Below are positions 12,824 to 26,866 of a stretch of DNA of 64,000 nt, piece after piece. The stretch is from Phoronis australis. Lineage: Eukaryota; Phoronida; Phoronidae. The position numbers and the translations under genes were made by a program. Numbering within the stretch: position 1 is the stretch's first letter; every line of letters starts with the position of its first letter. Below the pieces are notes generated by a model that saw nothing but the letters and a program-made list of their open reading frames with translations, was not told the DNA's origin and made no database searches. The stretch is from positions 1,085,521 through 1,149,520 of the forward strand of contig NMRA01000056.1 of the NCBI GenBank assembly GCA_002633005.1, read 5' to 3'.

Positions 12824-12952
12824 AGGAGGCAGCTGGGACCAGTGGGATAAAGGTCCGTTTCCTCAAGGTCATGGGTTCGACTCCCACCGAGGCACACTGC
12901 TAGACCCTTGAGTCAGATCTCTAGCTCACCTGCTCAGTTTTAACTATATTTT
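12824..12952 (+). mobile_element. tRNA-derived SINE, copy 2
   Basis: It has the same sequence as the copy at 11270-11398, as part of a 324-bp duplicated segment at a fixed offset of 1,554 bases with one visible substitution (CATACGCAG versus CATGCGCAG). The B-box and the AGACCCTTGAGTCAGATCTC tail are present. Confidence 0.6.
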
Positions 12953-14308
12953 ACCGGTAGTAAAGCATAAAAATGATTCCAGGTGATCAGTACAGTGGGA
13001 CCACCTGAGTGTCTTGCACACTGTAAATATATGGCTAAAGTACCAGAGCGTCTGCAGTTATTTATAAATATAACCAGTTTCATGGATGAAATTTTTTTCA
13101 TAGTTGATCAAAATGTTCTTTGAGTGTTCGTCCGTCGCAAACGCAATTGTACAACACGAAGTTTTAAAAATTTTGTTCTCGTTTTTGAACAATCAAAAAT
13201 GGACCTCTTAAACTCTGGAAGGGGTAGGGTCTAGTGGATCACAGTACGTGAAATAGAAGAGCCAACACTGAGTAAGCAGACTTGGTATTCCATGTTTGAC
13301 AATTGTCAATGTCCAAGAAATCATTGAATATTTCTATGCTTATTTGTTCAGAATAAAAATACTTAGCCTATTCCAGGTTTTTGTGTGGCTGAAAAAAGAT
13401 CCCCAGGCAGGCATATTTTTAAACAACATGACCTTAGTAGAAGTTTTTCATGCCAAGTGTGGAATGTTTTCCTATCTTTGAGTCTGTTATGAGTTCCTTC
13501 TAAGAGCATTGACAGTAATGCATGTAAGGTGTTTCTTTCATCAACTTGTGTGCCTATGGCATATATGTATGTTTACCGAACAAGAAGACAGTATGCACTG
13601 GGGTTGCGAAATAAATAGAACAGTCTTGAAGTAAAGGTCTTTTGGGGTGAGGGTGTTATTAATTTTCAAGTTAATGTAAGTCACCACAAGCCTTGAACAG
13701 AAATACAGATGAAGTCTTACCTTTGGACTCCGTTGTAACTCTCAAAAACCTGTTGACTTCGTGGCGACTTGGTTTTTTTAACAGGTCACCAAACAAAATC
13801 TGAGATTCACTAGTGACCTATAGATCACCAAATCAAGCCCTGCATCAGTCTTCGTTGTCTATGTCCATTTCTTTTTACAGGGTATATTACTTAAAACCTG
13901 TTGATATTGAAATTAGAAATTCTTTCATTAGAAAAATGACATGTTTTCTAAACAGAAAATTGTAAACTTCACCTTTTCTGTCAAAGAGAACATCAGTTTG
14001 TTCAAAGTTACAACAGAAGCACAATGAGAATGAAAATCGTCAAGATTCAAAATCGAAATCTATCCGCGTTTTGTTGTAGGAGCAACAGGAAAGCTCTCAG
14101 TCAGGAAAGCTGTCGTATATATTTTATGACGAATACAAGACTGAGCAGTAAATAATGACTACTCTGTAATAACCCATATAGTTATTTCCTGTGAGAGATG
14201 AGGATTTGGTGAGGAAAAACGTGACATGCATGTTGTATAGGAAACGTTCATGAGTGGTTTGATCCACTGTGCTGCATGACCAGTGTGAAACGCGCGCGCG
14301 TGTGCACA

Positions 14309-14345
<37 letters not shown>

Positions 14346-17300
14346 GCTGAATATAATGCTCAAAACGGGTGATAAGTAGATATTTTATGTCCTTGACAAT
14401 TCCGTATCGATACACCTTGTTGGATTTGGTGATAATTCCCCCAAACCCCATTCGAGGTCTAGATACAGCAAATATGCGCATCACTGGGTATGTTTTTGTT
14501 ATTTTAGATATGTTTAATATAAGGCCTATGGTAGGTAGTGGGAGTGGGATTGTTGTTGTATTCACTACTTGCACACTTTGGTGGCGCTGCAAAAAAGGCT
14601 GTTGTTCATTGTTGTTTAGGACACAATGCCTCGTTTTATCATTATTTTTAACAACGCAAAACATGAGCGTGCGTGTTCCAATTTGTAGTTTGGACACAAC
14701 ACCTCGTTTCCAAGTATAATGGCAAACTTGTGCAAGTAGTGCATTGAGGCGAATATTCAGTTTTTTCCGTATTAGTGCATCACCGACGGAAGTGCTTCCT
14801 TCCCTTTAATGCATGATTAATAATCATTGATATTGAGTTCATGGTAACCTTTTCTGAAGCGGAAACATAATTCAGAAATTCATCGTTTTGCGTAACTTTT
14901 GCCGGCCACATTCTGAAAAATAGATGACCCCCAGGGTTATGCCTAGTTTTAGAAATTAGTACTGCATTTTTAATTCATAGACTTTTATGACACCGGAGTT
15001 ACACCTGGTTTTGGAAATTCTTCCTGTGCCGTATTTTTAATTCATACATGCATTGTAAATCCTAAATTCTGCTGTGCTGTGACTTATACCAGACAGTACT
15101 AAGGGCCTCTGGAGTCTGCCTAACAAATTGTTATATCATGCGTTTTTGATGCACGACCTACAGCATGCTTTGCATTTTTGTTATCTGTGTACCGACTGAG
15201 ATGAATTTAGCATGTGTTAATGTATGCTGCCTTGTGACTACCAAGCCTACATTCCATTGGCTTAGTTTTTTTGCGAGAAAGCGATGAAAACTGCGATACA
15301 TTGTCATTCATTATTAGCGAAGCACGTGATCACTAGCTTGTTTTGTGAGATTCTTGTGTCTCCAAAACTCTACCCAGGTGAACATAAAACATCAGAATTA
15401 TGGTCAGGAAAGGAAATGTTTAAGGACAATCGGTGCTTCATGTAAAAGTGATATGAATATCAGACTTAACCTAGAAGTATAGAAGTTTGATAGATTATGG
15501 TTTATAATGTAGTGTGGTGTTGTGTTTACGTAAAATTCTCCAGTTTTGGGATAGTCTCCAAAAAATCTAAGCTGAAACTGATTTTCCTACCTCCGAGATT
15601 TTGGACACGGGCGATTTTTGTTAATGTATCGTATCTCTCAAATTGTGGACCAGTTTACGTTTCTATGTAATGGTCTGAAAATTGGAAGCGCATAAAAAGT
15701 AATGCTGGTCATTTACACATCAGTAAAAACTGCTGCTAGTGTCATGGAAGTTGGTCTGGCCATTGTTGTGAAATTCCCAAATATGGTAGATTGGCTGGGA
15801 CCATGAGTGAAATAATTATTTTTCCTATAAGGAATATTACAAGATCCTATTTTATAAGAGTAAAAGGCCGAATTTCATTTTCATTTGTTTTCCAGCGAAA
15901 TGCAGCTTTACGTATTAGCAACAGGGTTAAATCAGACTTTGAAAAATTTGAAAAATGACAATTTTGGCAATTATTTTTGTTCAAAATATGAGAAGAAATA
16001 CCTTAAATGCCATCCTAGGGACCGCACGGCGCACGTGTTGAGGAAACCTGGTTCGATAATGAATTTCTTGTTATGTGCTTCTCGTGTGTTCAGTAATAGC
16101 CCTAAGTCATCAGAATCCAGATCAAAAATTGATGTTTGTGAACAAAAAGCCTTCCATAAAAAACGGAAAGTCGTCAATTGATCAATAAACGTAGGTTGAC
16201 CATCTATTGATTTTGGTAGATGAGTTAGGTTAGGTGGTCATGGTGTTGAGGCAATTACCAATACAATGAGTGTAAATCAAATTGAAATTACTTTTCTTTA
16301 GTAAACGTGCCTGAATTTGGTTTTCTATGAAGGACTGTTTGCAAATATCGCCACATTTCACCCAGCATACACCGACCAGACCCCTCCCGCTAACCCCCAT
16401 ACAAAAATCTTTATTGACTTGTGATGGTTTAATGAAAACTGTATTGTTTGCACTAGGACCTTAGTGCTGTTCACTGATGCGGAAAAATAGAACAATTATT
16501 GCCAAGCATTTCTCCTTGTTTTTTATGTAAAAAATAGTTAATTAAGCATTGTGTTTCGTTTTTTTTCTTCTGTCACCATTTTTATGCCATCAGAGTGATG
16601 GCAACATCAAGGATGGGATGCGTTGGTCCTTGTCTATAAGTCTGTATTTAGCCCAATAGATCTACTACAACTAAACTATAGATTTTAACGTGGTAAAAGT
16701 ACATATTTTGTGAAAGTAGAAAGCCTGTACAATTTGACTTTTTACTTTATTATCTTGTTTTGTGTTCATGTATGAAAACTAGACATTTCTACGTGTTTTA
16801 GTAGATTGTAAAATCATTCAATTGGGATCGGAACAAAGAACAGTTGCGATTTTTCAAATTCTCGAAGTCGTTCTACAAAGCTGCAAATGTTCCAGTTGCT
16901 ATCAAGTGTTGTTTGCTGACAGCTATAGTATATAACAACGAGAATAGTATTTTTTATTATGATGATTATTATTTTTGTTTAAAGATTTGGCAATGTTAAA
17001 TTCTGCTTGTCTATCATTTCGTATCCTAAACTGAGAACGTTAATGATATTGAAACTGAAGTCCTCTTTCACATTGCTGTCTTCTAAAAGACGTAAAAATA
17101 GAGTAGCCTCAAAGTTAATTTACGGTCTCAAAAGTACTCACACCTCCGTTTCACTTCCTGTAATTTCCGTTAGAGTGCAGTGGAATTTCCTGGATTGTAA
17201 TTGACGAGCAGTATTTCAGTAACTTTCGGAACTCCCATGCTTTGAGTGCAATACTGTCGACATATCAATCACTGCTACCCAAAGCATGTTCAATGACAAC

Positions 17301-17388
17301 AATAAAGTTGGACCAATCACAATTTTAGCCCACTACACATAACTATCATAAACATTGTGTATTAATGCCCATATTCCCATTAGTACCT
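12953..17388. other. Non-coding; scattered repeat ends
   Basis: Apart from the CA microsatellite it contains a possible family-1 element end at about 15828-15880 (GAGTAAAAGGCC) and AAATCAAGCCCTG near 13832. The longest open frames (14248-14719, 15885-16181) lack homology or splice support. Confidence 0.45.
14290..14342. repeat. (CG)n-(CA)n microsatellite
   Basis: (CG)5 then TGTGCACAAG and about 16 CA dinucleotides. It produces spurious Cys-Val open frames on the minus strand. Confidence 0.95.
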
Positions 17389-17700
17389 TCCCCTACTTTT
17401 GATAATGTTGGGATTAAGCGTCCACATGTAATTTGCTTTCTCGCTGAGGTGCAATACTTTCTAGCACATCCTGGACTTAACTCCATTATATTTTTCGTAA
17501 CAAAAATTGAAAAAAGCTTCCATTACTCGGCTAAGTGCCTGCCCACTTCTTTTGATAATGTTCAAATTAAGCGCCCACGTATAATTTGCTTTCTCGCTGG
17601 GATGTATTACTTTCTAGCACTTTCTGAGCTTAACTCTGTTATATTTTTTGTAATAAAAATTTTTGAAAAAGCCTACGCTACTTTTGATAAAGCGCAGTTT
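17389..17700. repeat. 153-bp tandem duplication plus partial third copy
   Basis: TTTTGATAATGTT...ATTAAGCG followed by ATAATTTGCTTTCTCGCTG recurs with offset 153 (17401 and 17554), and a truncated CTTTTGATAAAGCG follows at 17682. The copies have diverged. Related words (AACGCCCATGCT) are scattered at 3969, 5570 and elsewhere. Confidence 0.75.
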
Positions 17701-17790
17701 CAAATGCGGAAACCAGATCAATTTTGAGTCGCAGTGTAGTTATAAGCTAGAGTTTCGGTCATCGTTGGGGACATCGTACTCTGTTAGTCT

Positions 17791-18000
17791 GTGTGGACGC
17801 TGGGCTGAACTAGGACAATTTACTCCAGGGTAGGTTGTTCTGGGGGCAACTTGTGGTGTGGACGTTGGGCTGAACTGGGACAATTTACTTCAGCGTGGGT
17901 TGTTCTGGGGGAAACTTGTAGTGCGGATGCTGGGCTGAACTGGGACAATTTGCTTTAGGGTAAGTTGTTGTGGGGTAATATGTAGTGTGGACACGACTTA
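17791..18000. repeat. Three 65-bp tandem units
   Basis: Units start GTGTGGACGCTGGGCTGAAC at 17791, 17856 and 17921, with the next start at 17985 (spacing 65, 65, 64). Each contains GGGACAATTTAC and GGTTGTTCTGGGG. The last partial unit reads GTGTGGACACGACTT. The unit resembles the right end of the element at 20114-20460. Confidence 0.9.
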
Positions 18001-20113
18001 AAAGTAATAGGTACAATGTTATTGCGATGCATAATTAATTTACAATGAGTAGGTGGTCAAAGCTGGAGTGACCACTCAATCAAGGTGGATCAATTAATGC
18101 CATTAGATTACAGCATAGCTAGACTTGCACTGGCAAATTATTCATGCACTGGTTGGAAAGGCAGAGGTGAAGTTACCCTTGATCCAGCCTCCAGCATGCG
18201 GTTGGCTTCATGCAAGACGAAAATACAGTCACGTTCCTGACTGTATTGACTACCTTGTTTCCAAAGTCGTTTGGATGTAAGTTGACTAGCCTGATTGGAT
18301 AACCAGAAGTCCTGCTGACCTGCTACGCGTACATCAAGCAACACCGGAGCTGTATTAGGTGGACATTTAGATTTTAAATACGTTGCCGTTATCCAATGGA
18401 AATCAACGTGGAATTCAAAGTAAAAGAGAATTATTGTGACGGGGAGACCAATCTGGAACTTGTTGGGAGGACCAGCCTTGGTCGCTAAGCTACTCGACGT
18501 ACTTTTTGTTTCCTTATCATGAGTTCGAATAGATCAGAGCTGTCTAGTCTCTGTTAGGTGCTAGTTTAAGGTGAAGACAATGTGGACAAATGGTGTTTTC
18601 AGGGAGTGTGCAGTTTCTACGGCAGCTGTATGAAGTTTATCTCCATTCTTAGCAGGTTTTACACATTTCTATAAAAATTGGACTAATGTTTAAAGGAAGG
18701 TTTGGTTATACAACGATTCCTAATCTCAAAGTTCACCAGATGAGAGTAGACTGCAGGGGGTGCTAACGAATGTGTAGCTCACAGCTGAGAAGGAAAACGC
18801 ATCGGACATGCACAACATCGACAAATCTTCCGGAAGTTCACAGCGGCTGTTATTCTCAGTTAGTTCAGATGTACTTACAATTGCGCTATCTTGATGACGT
18901 GACTTAAATATTAAAGTACAGCAACACAAGGAAATGCTTGATCAGCTTTTTAGAATGGTAACTTGCTTACGAACTGCTCACACACCTAAAACCCAGTTGC
19001 GTCTGTGTCGTGGGGGGGGGGCATTCAAGTCTTTCGCAAACAGGTTGCGGCGACCCTTCAAAACAGCCCATGGAGAAAACTACTTGCAATTCGACAATAG
19101 ATAGCATGACGAGGATGCCCTGCTCGTAATAGTGTTTTTGGGGGCAACTTCTCGTCAAACGATGCCTTTTCAAGTTCTTACTACCCGCAAATCCTTGTGG
19201 TTTGTAAGCAAGACTTGTTCACCTGCATGACAGTTAGTGGTTTATAAAGAATCAATAGTACATCCAGATGCTTGTTACGTGATATGTGCTGATCATTTGT
19301 TACCTTGTGTGTAGATTGTCACGTTAACCTGAATAATGTTATTGTTAAAAAACTTCGCGAAATGATATCTTCTTTACCGTAATCTCTACAAGAGAGTCTT
19401 TTTATCCAGGGAAATTTCTTAAAGGATCATAATGTTGTGCAAGAGTGTATGGGACAGCTTTGAGTATCGTTAGTATTCTGAAACTGTAAATAGTTTTACA
19501 TTAATCATGAGGATTTGGTAAGTCAGTTATGAGACTGTAGAGGGCGCTTTACCTACTGGAGAAGAAATTCTTTACAAGCCAGGAAATTAGGGAGCGTTTA
19601 ACCCAGAGATGGTCACTTAAGTCAGAAATTTAAAGCAATTGGGGTGGATGCTAACCCGTACTTGCACACTTGACCTGAGCTAGTCGTCCTACCCACTTAT
19701 ATGACCGTCAAAATTGAAGTCTACGGTCGCGATGTTCAAAGAATTTGCTACAGGGATAGTAGTAAAATTGACACTGCTAAAGTTTTATCGATGTCCTTAA
19801 GTAATCTAAACACTGAACAGCTCTGTATGCAGCTTTTAATAGGAGAAGCGTTGAAAAAATACTCTCCAAATTTTAAGTAATAAACTTCCATATGAATGTC
19901 TTCAAAGTTATTGGAGATGCTAAATTTGATAAATCCAAGCACAAACTTCATCTTTATCATCCGGCGTTGTATACCCGGGCAGAACGACTTTATGTGCTGG
20001 AAATTGATGCAGTGCAAATTCCACTCATAAAAATTCTTGTGTCTTATGATTTGTATTCAATAATTAGTTTTTCATGAATGAAAGGCCTCAAAATACTTTG
20101 ACTTTATTGTCAT
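18001..20113. other. Non-coding; nothing recognised
   Basis: A G-run of ten sits near 19012-19021. Open frames are short. Confidence 0.45.
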
Positions 20114-20460
20114 CCACACACACACAGACTTACCATAGAACAAGTTACTCCTGGACTGAGTTGTCACCTAAGGTTTAGAGGCTGTTTGTTTAAACTAGTG
20201 CAACTTTCCCCACTTGTGACAACTTACTCCACCTTATCGAGGTGGGGTAACTTTCTCCACTTCTAATTTCTGTGCGGCTACAAATGGATTATCTGCTACG
20301 GTTACATACTCGCATTAGGTGTACGGCGCCACGCACAAAGCTACAACTTACGCCATACCCCGCCCAGTTATCAGATATTGTGTGTGTGTGGACTCTGACC
20401 ACTCAAAAGTGGGGTAAGTTTCACTAGTGCGAGTTGTTCTAGGGTAGGCTGTGTGTGGAG
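20114..20460. mobile_element. Inverted-repeat element (MITE-like), family 2
   Basis: The left end CCACACACACACAGACTTAC with GAACAAGTTACTCC pairs with the right end GAGTTGTTCTAGGGTAGGCT and GTGTGTGG. The interior holds further inverted words (AACTTTCCCCAC, GTGGGGTAACTTTCTCCAC, GTGGGGTAAG). About 347 bp, non-coding. Confidence 0.6.
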
Positions 20461-23400
20461 GGGACTATTGTGCAGATGGATATGTAAGTGTGTCTATCAC
20501 TTCATCTTCGGAGGTAAACAAGGCTGAGATTTGGTTCTAAAAATTCAAGAAAAGAGTGGTTCTTTTGAAAAATAGATTTGTTGTAGCATAGTGAGTGACT
20601 GTGGCTAACTTTAGTCTTGGCAAGCGTCAATTTCAAGATTTTTTACACGTTTTACAGGAGACGCTAAAGGAATGCACCGTCTGATTACCATGGTAACTCC
20701 TAGTCGTAACTACACTGTGGCTCAAAATTCATGCGGTTTTCGGGTTTGAAAGTGTGCGTTACTGTTTAGAAAATCAATTCTGTGAAACAAGTTACGTATG
20801 GAGACAGTCCAAGCAGTGCTTAATTAAACATTCTGAAAAGTAGAGGGTGGTTGGTTAGCCGAGCAGTGTGCACTTTATCCGAAAGTTTTCGTAATTAGGG
20901 ATAGGACGCTTACGTTTACAATAGTTAATAAGTAGGAGGGTTCAGTGGATTCACATTCTCCCTCTTCGGCCACTTCTGTATGGCTACGACGGACGAATGT
21001 TAAATACCTCTGCTGTGAGATCCACTTGAGTTATGTCACCACGCGCCGCGCATGTGAAATTTTGCGAAGTCCGAGGTACCCTATATTCAAATACACTTTA
21101 ATCCATGAGCATTACTAATTGGATAAGAAAGTGCAAAGTTCAAGAAAGCGCAAAGTTCGGTTGGGTGCGAACTAATGCAAAGGTAAGTATATGGAGCACT
21201 TGAAGTCAGAAACCTCACAGCCGGCTACCCATCACAAAAGTGAATGATGGTTCTCTACTAGCCATGTTTTCATATGGAACAGATAAGCTGCTTGACAAAA
21301 TGAAAAACTCTCAATCATAACAAGTGTATGTTCACAATTTATTAAACAAATATGCTGTTCCTGTCTGACATATTTTAAAACAGGTGATAAATCTTGTGTG
21401 GAGCAACAACAGCCGGCTGTAATAAAATGTACCAAACTGAATTTGCAAAATCTAAGATGAGTGAAAAAGGCCAGACAACAGGGAACAGTTAACATATGTA
21501 CAATACTTAGAAGTTATGAGAGCACAAAGCCTCTTTCACTTGACCTAGTTTCGAATTCTGTTCGGCGGAGTTGACCATTACGAAACACAATTTCTTTCAT
21601 TTCACAAATATTTTGAGACGGACATTTTTGTGCGACTCGTTTAAGTATCTCATCTCACAACAGTGACGATTTGACAGCATAATGGTCTGGTCGCAAAGAA
21701 TTTATAAAAAGCACAGAGGAATATCCCACTTCATTAAATTCATAATGTTATGTCCTAGTTTATGCTAGCGCGTAGTAATACAATAAAGTAGTTCTGTTGT
21801 TACATCTCGTCTGCGTACTCATGTATTTTCGTCGCTTCATAAAACCCATGCTTATATACACACACGAGAATGCAGAACACTGTCCATCAGCTACACTAGC
21901 TCCATCTAGCGACAAGGTGTATTTCATCATGTCGACGCTAAATCAGCAAATGACTGTTGGAACCAAGGTATTCCTCCTGACTAGCTGGTAACGGCTTTCA
22001 TTTGTTATTAATTGTTATCAGACAATTTCAATTAATAATTAATAGCATTCAAGAGGAAAGAATTTATCTTAACACAAATTAACAAGCTTAGGTATTCACA
22101 CAAACCATTCACACATTTGCTGCCAATATTGTATGAAATTTGGTTAGCTGCCTTGGGTGTTTTGATTTTGAGGGTTGCACATGGTAAACAGTTACTATCT
22201 TTCAACTGCGCATTATGCGACTGCCTCAGTTGAGTAGAAGACACGATACGAATTTTTCATTGTCGTGGGTAGGTTTTTTCTTCTTGGTAGTTGCCGCTGG
22301 TACCCGTTTTCTCGGATGCCCTGAGTTTTTGGCTTGGTCTGGATTTTTATTATTGCGTGGTGTAAGTGGCCTGCTGGCTTCCTAATTGTACAATTCTGTT
22401 GTAAATTTTATTTTTCTGTTTGTGTCTGGCTAGCCGTTCTGTGGAAGAGATGATGCTACGTCTTTTGTTGGTCTTGAGTTGTTTTAGGCAACGTAATGGT
22501 AAAAATTCTATGGTTTGGAACAGTTTCCAAAATTTTGGGATGCCAAGATTCAAGCAGAAATTGAATGCTCCTGATTCTGATCATTGGGACGTTGGTAATT
22601 TTGTCGTTTCTCCTATTTCTTACATAATTATCGGACACTGCATTTTGTGTCTGCATAGTCTGAAATTCTAACTCAAAGTGGTGATATTTCTGACTGGTCA
22701 CCTACCAGTGTAGCTTGTAATGGGCCACATTAATTTCAAAATTCCGGATGTCAGTGATTTTGCTGTATTTTTTGTAATTCTTGAATTTGGGATGGCCAAC
22801 ATTCCCTAGTTTTAAAATTTGGTACAAGCTCCAACCCTGAATAAGGTAATAAAACTGGAGAATTTTTACGCTAGTTAACACTAAGTCTCTGATAGGAACA
22901 TCAAAGTGGCAACTGTGCACGTAACCAGTCCAAACAGCCAATCGTCTCAATCCGTATTAACTATACGTCTATAAACACAAGGCAGTCCGACGGCGGAAGG
23001 GATTGCACTATCCTGTATACCAGTTACTGGCCACATAGAATCATTCCTGACTTGAAAATTATCTATAATTATCGATTTCAGTGGCTACCAATCAGACGCT
23101 CCACAGCCCGGTTTGCTGTATTATTAATAAATTACCAAATGCAAGATATAAGTCCCGTCAGCGTTGCCAACAGCAGAAGCAACGAAAGTGTTCAAGTTCA
23201 TTGAGTGCGTTGATTCAGATTTGATCAAATATTCAGCTGTTCTTCTGTTCTCATACACTATGGGATTGCGTTATCGTTGACTGCACGACACTATTGGTGC
23301 CAGGCCACAAAAAACGATGCAGATAGCATGCTTGTAATAACAGCACAGGCTACTTTCGCCAATGTTCTTTAGGCTCCACCCAACAACATTTGGCAGGAGG

Positions 23401-26400
23401 TAACAAACATGAATATTTGCATGCAACTATTAGTTCTGCGATCTCATTTGTTACCACAGAAATGGGTCAGTCTTGAGTGACAGCACATGCTAGGACACCA
23501 AGATGTTTTGATTGGTATTACATTTTACCTATTTCCTTACATGACAAATGTTATGTTTATGGAAAAATGGGTACTTGTAGATACTGGGCACACTCAGGCA
23601 CCAGNTGGCATTAAGGTGTGTGTGATGTCCCGCAGAAATTAACGATGTGAATCGGTGCAGTGATATCCAATCACTTCAGAGCACACCTGCAATGAGTTCA
23701 ATGAATACTGTTTATATCTACAGAGGCCTTAGAATGGCCTTTGTGGATAGACTAGAAAGTAACATCAAGGAAAAAAGCACCACCAGGCATCTGTGCAAGA
23801 TGCGCCTCTTTTTCGATTGAATCTGTGTTAACTTTATTGATATATATTTCCCAGAAAGAATACAATTTCTCTGTGATTTCCGTGAGCATGATCTCGTGAG
23901 ACTTGTTGTGTACATGTGTTTAATAATTAAATGTCAAACCTGTCAATCTCACGTTCCAAACACGGAATCAACTCTACCACTCAATCTTAACAGAGGTATA
24001 CATCACAGTCCTGTCAATTTCAAGCAAAGAATGACAAATTTTACAAAAGACTGGATAATAAATAATTCTTGTACAGTTACCCCAAGACTAAAAAACTCAA
24101 CTGCGGTATAATCTCAGCAATTTCGAATAAAAATAGCACCAAAGTTTCACTTTTTCAGTTTAAGGTGGGCTTCTGACTTTGTCTTGACTCAGCCTGTAAT
24201 TTTCATGAACTGTTGTCTGGTGGTAGCTATGGTACCAAACACGATAATGAATGATAAAAATTTGGTACTGCCCATGTTTCATGTAAAAACTGGGGGTTTA
24301 AGTTGTACACTGTATTGTGCTCTAAACTGGCATGCACCTTCTGATTTTTTATTTAAGTTCTATTTTTTATAGGACCTCTTGTAAAAATGGATCATTTGAG
24401 AACGAGTTCCTTTCAGCATTTTAAAGAATAGTACCGTACTCATAATAGAGTTGATTATCAGAAAATTTCATTTGAATTGGATCTCTGTGATATGGTGCTC
24501 CACCGTTGTGTTTTTCATTTTGGCCAATGATCATTTAGATAGGATTGTTAGTTTGTGTCTTGGAGAAGGACATTGTTCTCACATAACTTAAGTTGCCATT
24601 GCTGTAATTGATAACAGTGTTATAGTACTTTCTTAATGTTTAAGTATAATCAAATCAAAGCAAGTTGAATTGATAAGGACTCCAGTTGTCTTCTCTTCTG
24701 GTTTCAAGAGACCACACTCTTCAATCTGAGTTTAACGTTTGAAATTAACAGCTTTTCAGTAGCCTCGTGCGAAATAAGTGGGGGACAAAATATTATTTTT
24801 CAAAATAATTTTTTGTGTACAAAATGAGATGAGTGTGGTAAATAAGTGGAGACTTACCGTACTGAGTCGAAAGGTAGTCTGTACACTATTGTATGCTAAT
24901 TATGTTTTTGTTTTCAAACTCAGTCGTGAAAAGGTTTTTTGGAAGCATGCCTAGAAAGCACTTTCCTCTTGTTTTGGCTTGCACGAATTGAGTGAACAAG
25001 TCGTTTTCAAGGTAGGGCTTGCTGTTGTTGATTGTACAAACTGTTCTCAAACATTTAAGAGTTCTGAACTTCTGCAGTCTGAGAAATGTTTAGAAGCCTT
25101 GAGTGAAAAGTTTTATGAGTGCATTCGCTTCATGCATTTTAGTCAAAATGAGTGCCATACCCATGCGGTAAAAAAGTCTCACCAATATTAGACAAAAATT
25201 ACTACCCAAGTTGCATTTTTTCATTTTTAAGAGCTCCTGAGTTTGTTGTGACTGCCTACCATTTCCTAAAGTATTGTTTGCTAGAACCTATAATAAAGAA
25301 GTTGAGCATGGTAAGGCATTATGGAAAGGTTTCACATTCTTGAAAAATGAGAAAATGGATTTAACGCCTCAACCATATTGTGTCCTGAATTGGTGAGAGT
25401 ATTATACCATACTCAAATGAGTTCATTGTGGTAAAAAACAAAATGTGTACTTAATACACGTTTTTACCAGTTAGACCACAATATTTAGTGTTTCATGGGC
25501 AGCTGGCAAGTTGTAGCTAAAACAACAAACATCTCTGTAATATTCCTAGGAGATTGGGACAATTTTCCGTTACCGCCCAAAGCGTTGATATCTGTTTCTT
25601 GGCGATTTCCCATCTCGTTGTTTGTAGAGAGCATGAAGGACTCTCGTGGGGATTAGAGAGTTCTTGCAGGAGTTATGGGGAGAATGTTTAAACTCAACGT
25701 TAATTCGAAGTAAACAAATGTTTTCTCAGGATGAACATATGATTACGGCCGAGTTTTGATCAATAGACAAGTGCGCTTCTAGGGAGTGATATAGCCTAGA
25801 CATGTAGTACACTTTGTAGTGCCGTGGGATCTGTGCGAATGACTTTTTTTATTGATAATATAACATACTCGTACAGGTCATTGGCCATGTTTAGTATTAT
25901 GCTCCAGGCTCCTGCATTTTCCAAAGTTCCCTTTGAAATGCACGTGTTCGGCTTAGTGCTTATCCCCGTGTTGGATGGAGACTTGCTTAATAATGGACTC
26001 CATGTTTTTTTGATCACCCATTGCACGAGAATTTTAGCCTCCAAAACCTTTTTTTGTTCGCATGATACAGGTCGCATTTTTCATCCGATTCTCATGAAAT
26101 TTTCACACAATTTGTGGACCCAAAAGTCCTGGAAGCCTATTGTTTATCGTCATAATCAGATTCAAGATGGCCGACATGGCGGCCATTTTGTATACATTTT
26201 CAGGTTAAAAAGTGTCATGGAGACCGCAATTTTTTGCTTACACAACTGAAAATCGGCACAGTTGTTACACAGGGCAAGTGGTACAGATGTGCCGGAAAAA
26301 ATTTACTTCCGGTCAAAGATGGTGGAAATATCGGCCTCGGCGCATGCGCACTTCAATTTCGAGTAAAAATTTTTTTTTTCTCTAGAGGGCGCAATATCAA

Positions 26401-26866
26401 TCTGATTACTTCGTAATTTTTTGTGTGTTAGTTTTTAATATATAGCTATGATTGAGTACCGCTCAACTGGAAGTGGTTTTCAAAATGGCGCATTTTAACC
26501 CATTTTCAATCGTGCTGGGGTGTCTTTTTAATCAGGAAGAGGAAATGACTGGAATTTTGTAAGTGGATTCTCTGAGGCATACTATTTCATATGAACTGTA
26601 ACAATTTTTTTCTTAGACTTACCGTTTTTGAGTTAGTTGACTTTGAATTTCTTAACCTAAGAAAACGCAAAATTTAATTTTTTTTCGAAAAATTTACGGA
26701 AGTGCGTGATACTATCAATTTAGATAGAGTTTTGAACAGGCTTTCAGATGATATCTTTCATTTTTCTCTAGGATGTCTACTTTTTGAATTATTCGAGATT
26801 TTCTGATAGCGTTGTTCCATGGTTGAGCGCTCTTACTACATTGATGTTGGTATAGCTTCTATTGAA
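20461..26866. other. Non-coding; one N and dispersed repeats
   Basis: A single N at 23605 marks another assembly join, with no duplication seen around it. 25300-25430 resembles the 3.2-kb repeat (GGTAAGGCATTATGG, TGTGTCCTGAATTGGTGAGA). 26060-26400 has the look of a dispersed element (AAGATGGCCGACATGGCGGC). Confidence 0.45.

Larger units (their letters stand above)
11075..12952. repeat. Pair of near-identical 324-bp direct repeats flanking 1.23 kb
   Basis: 11075-11398 and 12629-12952 align at a constant offset of 1,554 without gaps and with one visible mismatch. Copy 1 ends exactly before the N at 11399; copy 2 starts directly after GAGCCCTG. Each copy contains a SINE. It may be an assembly join or a haplotype difference rather than a genomic duplication. 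Confidence 0.85.

Noticed and set aside
14124-14697. Overlapping open frames with Cys-Val runs
   Set aside because: They run through the CA microsatellite, and three frames are open at once.
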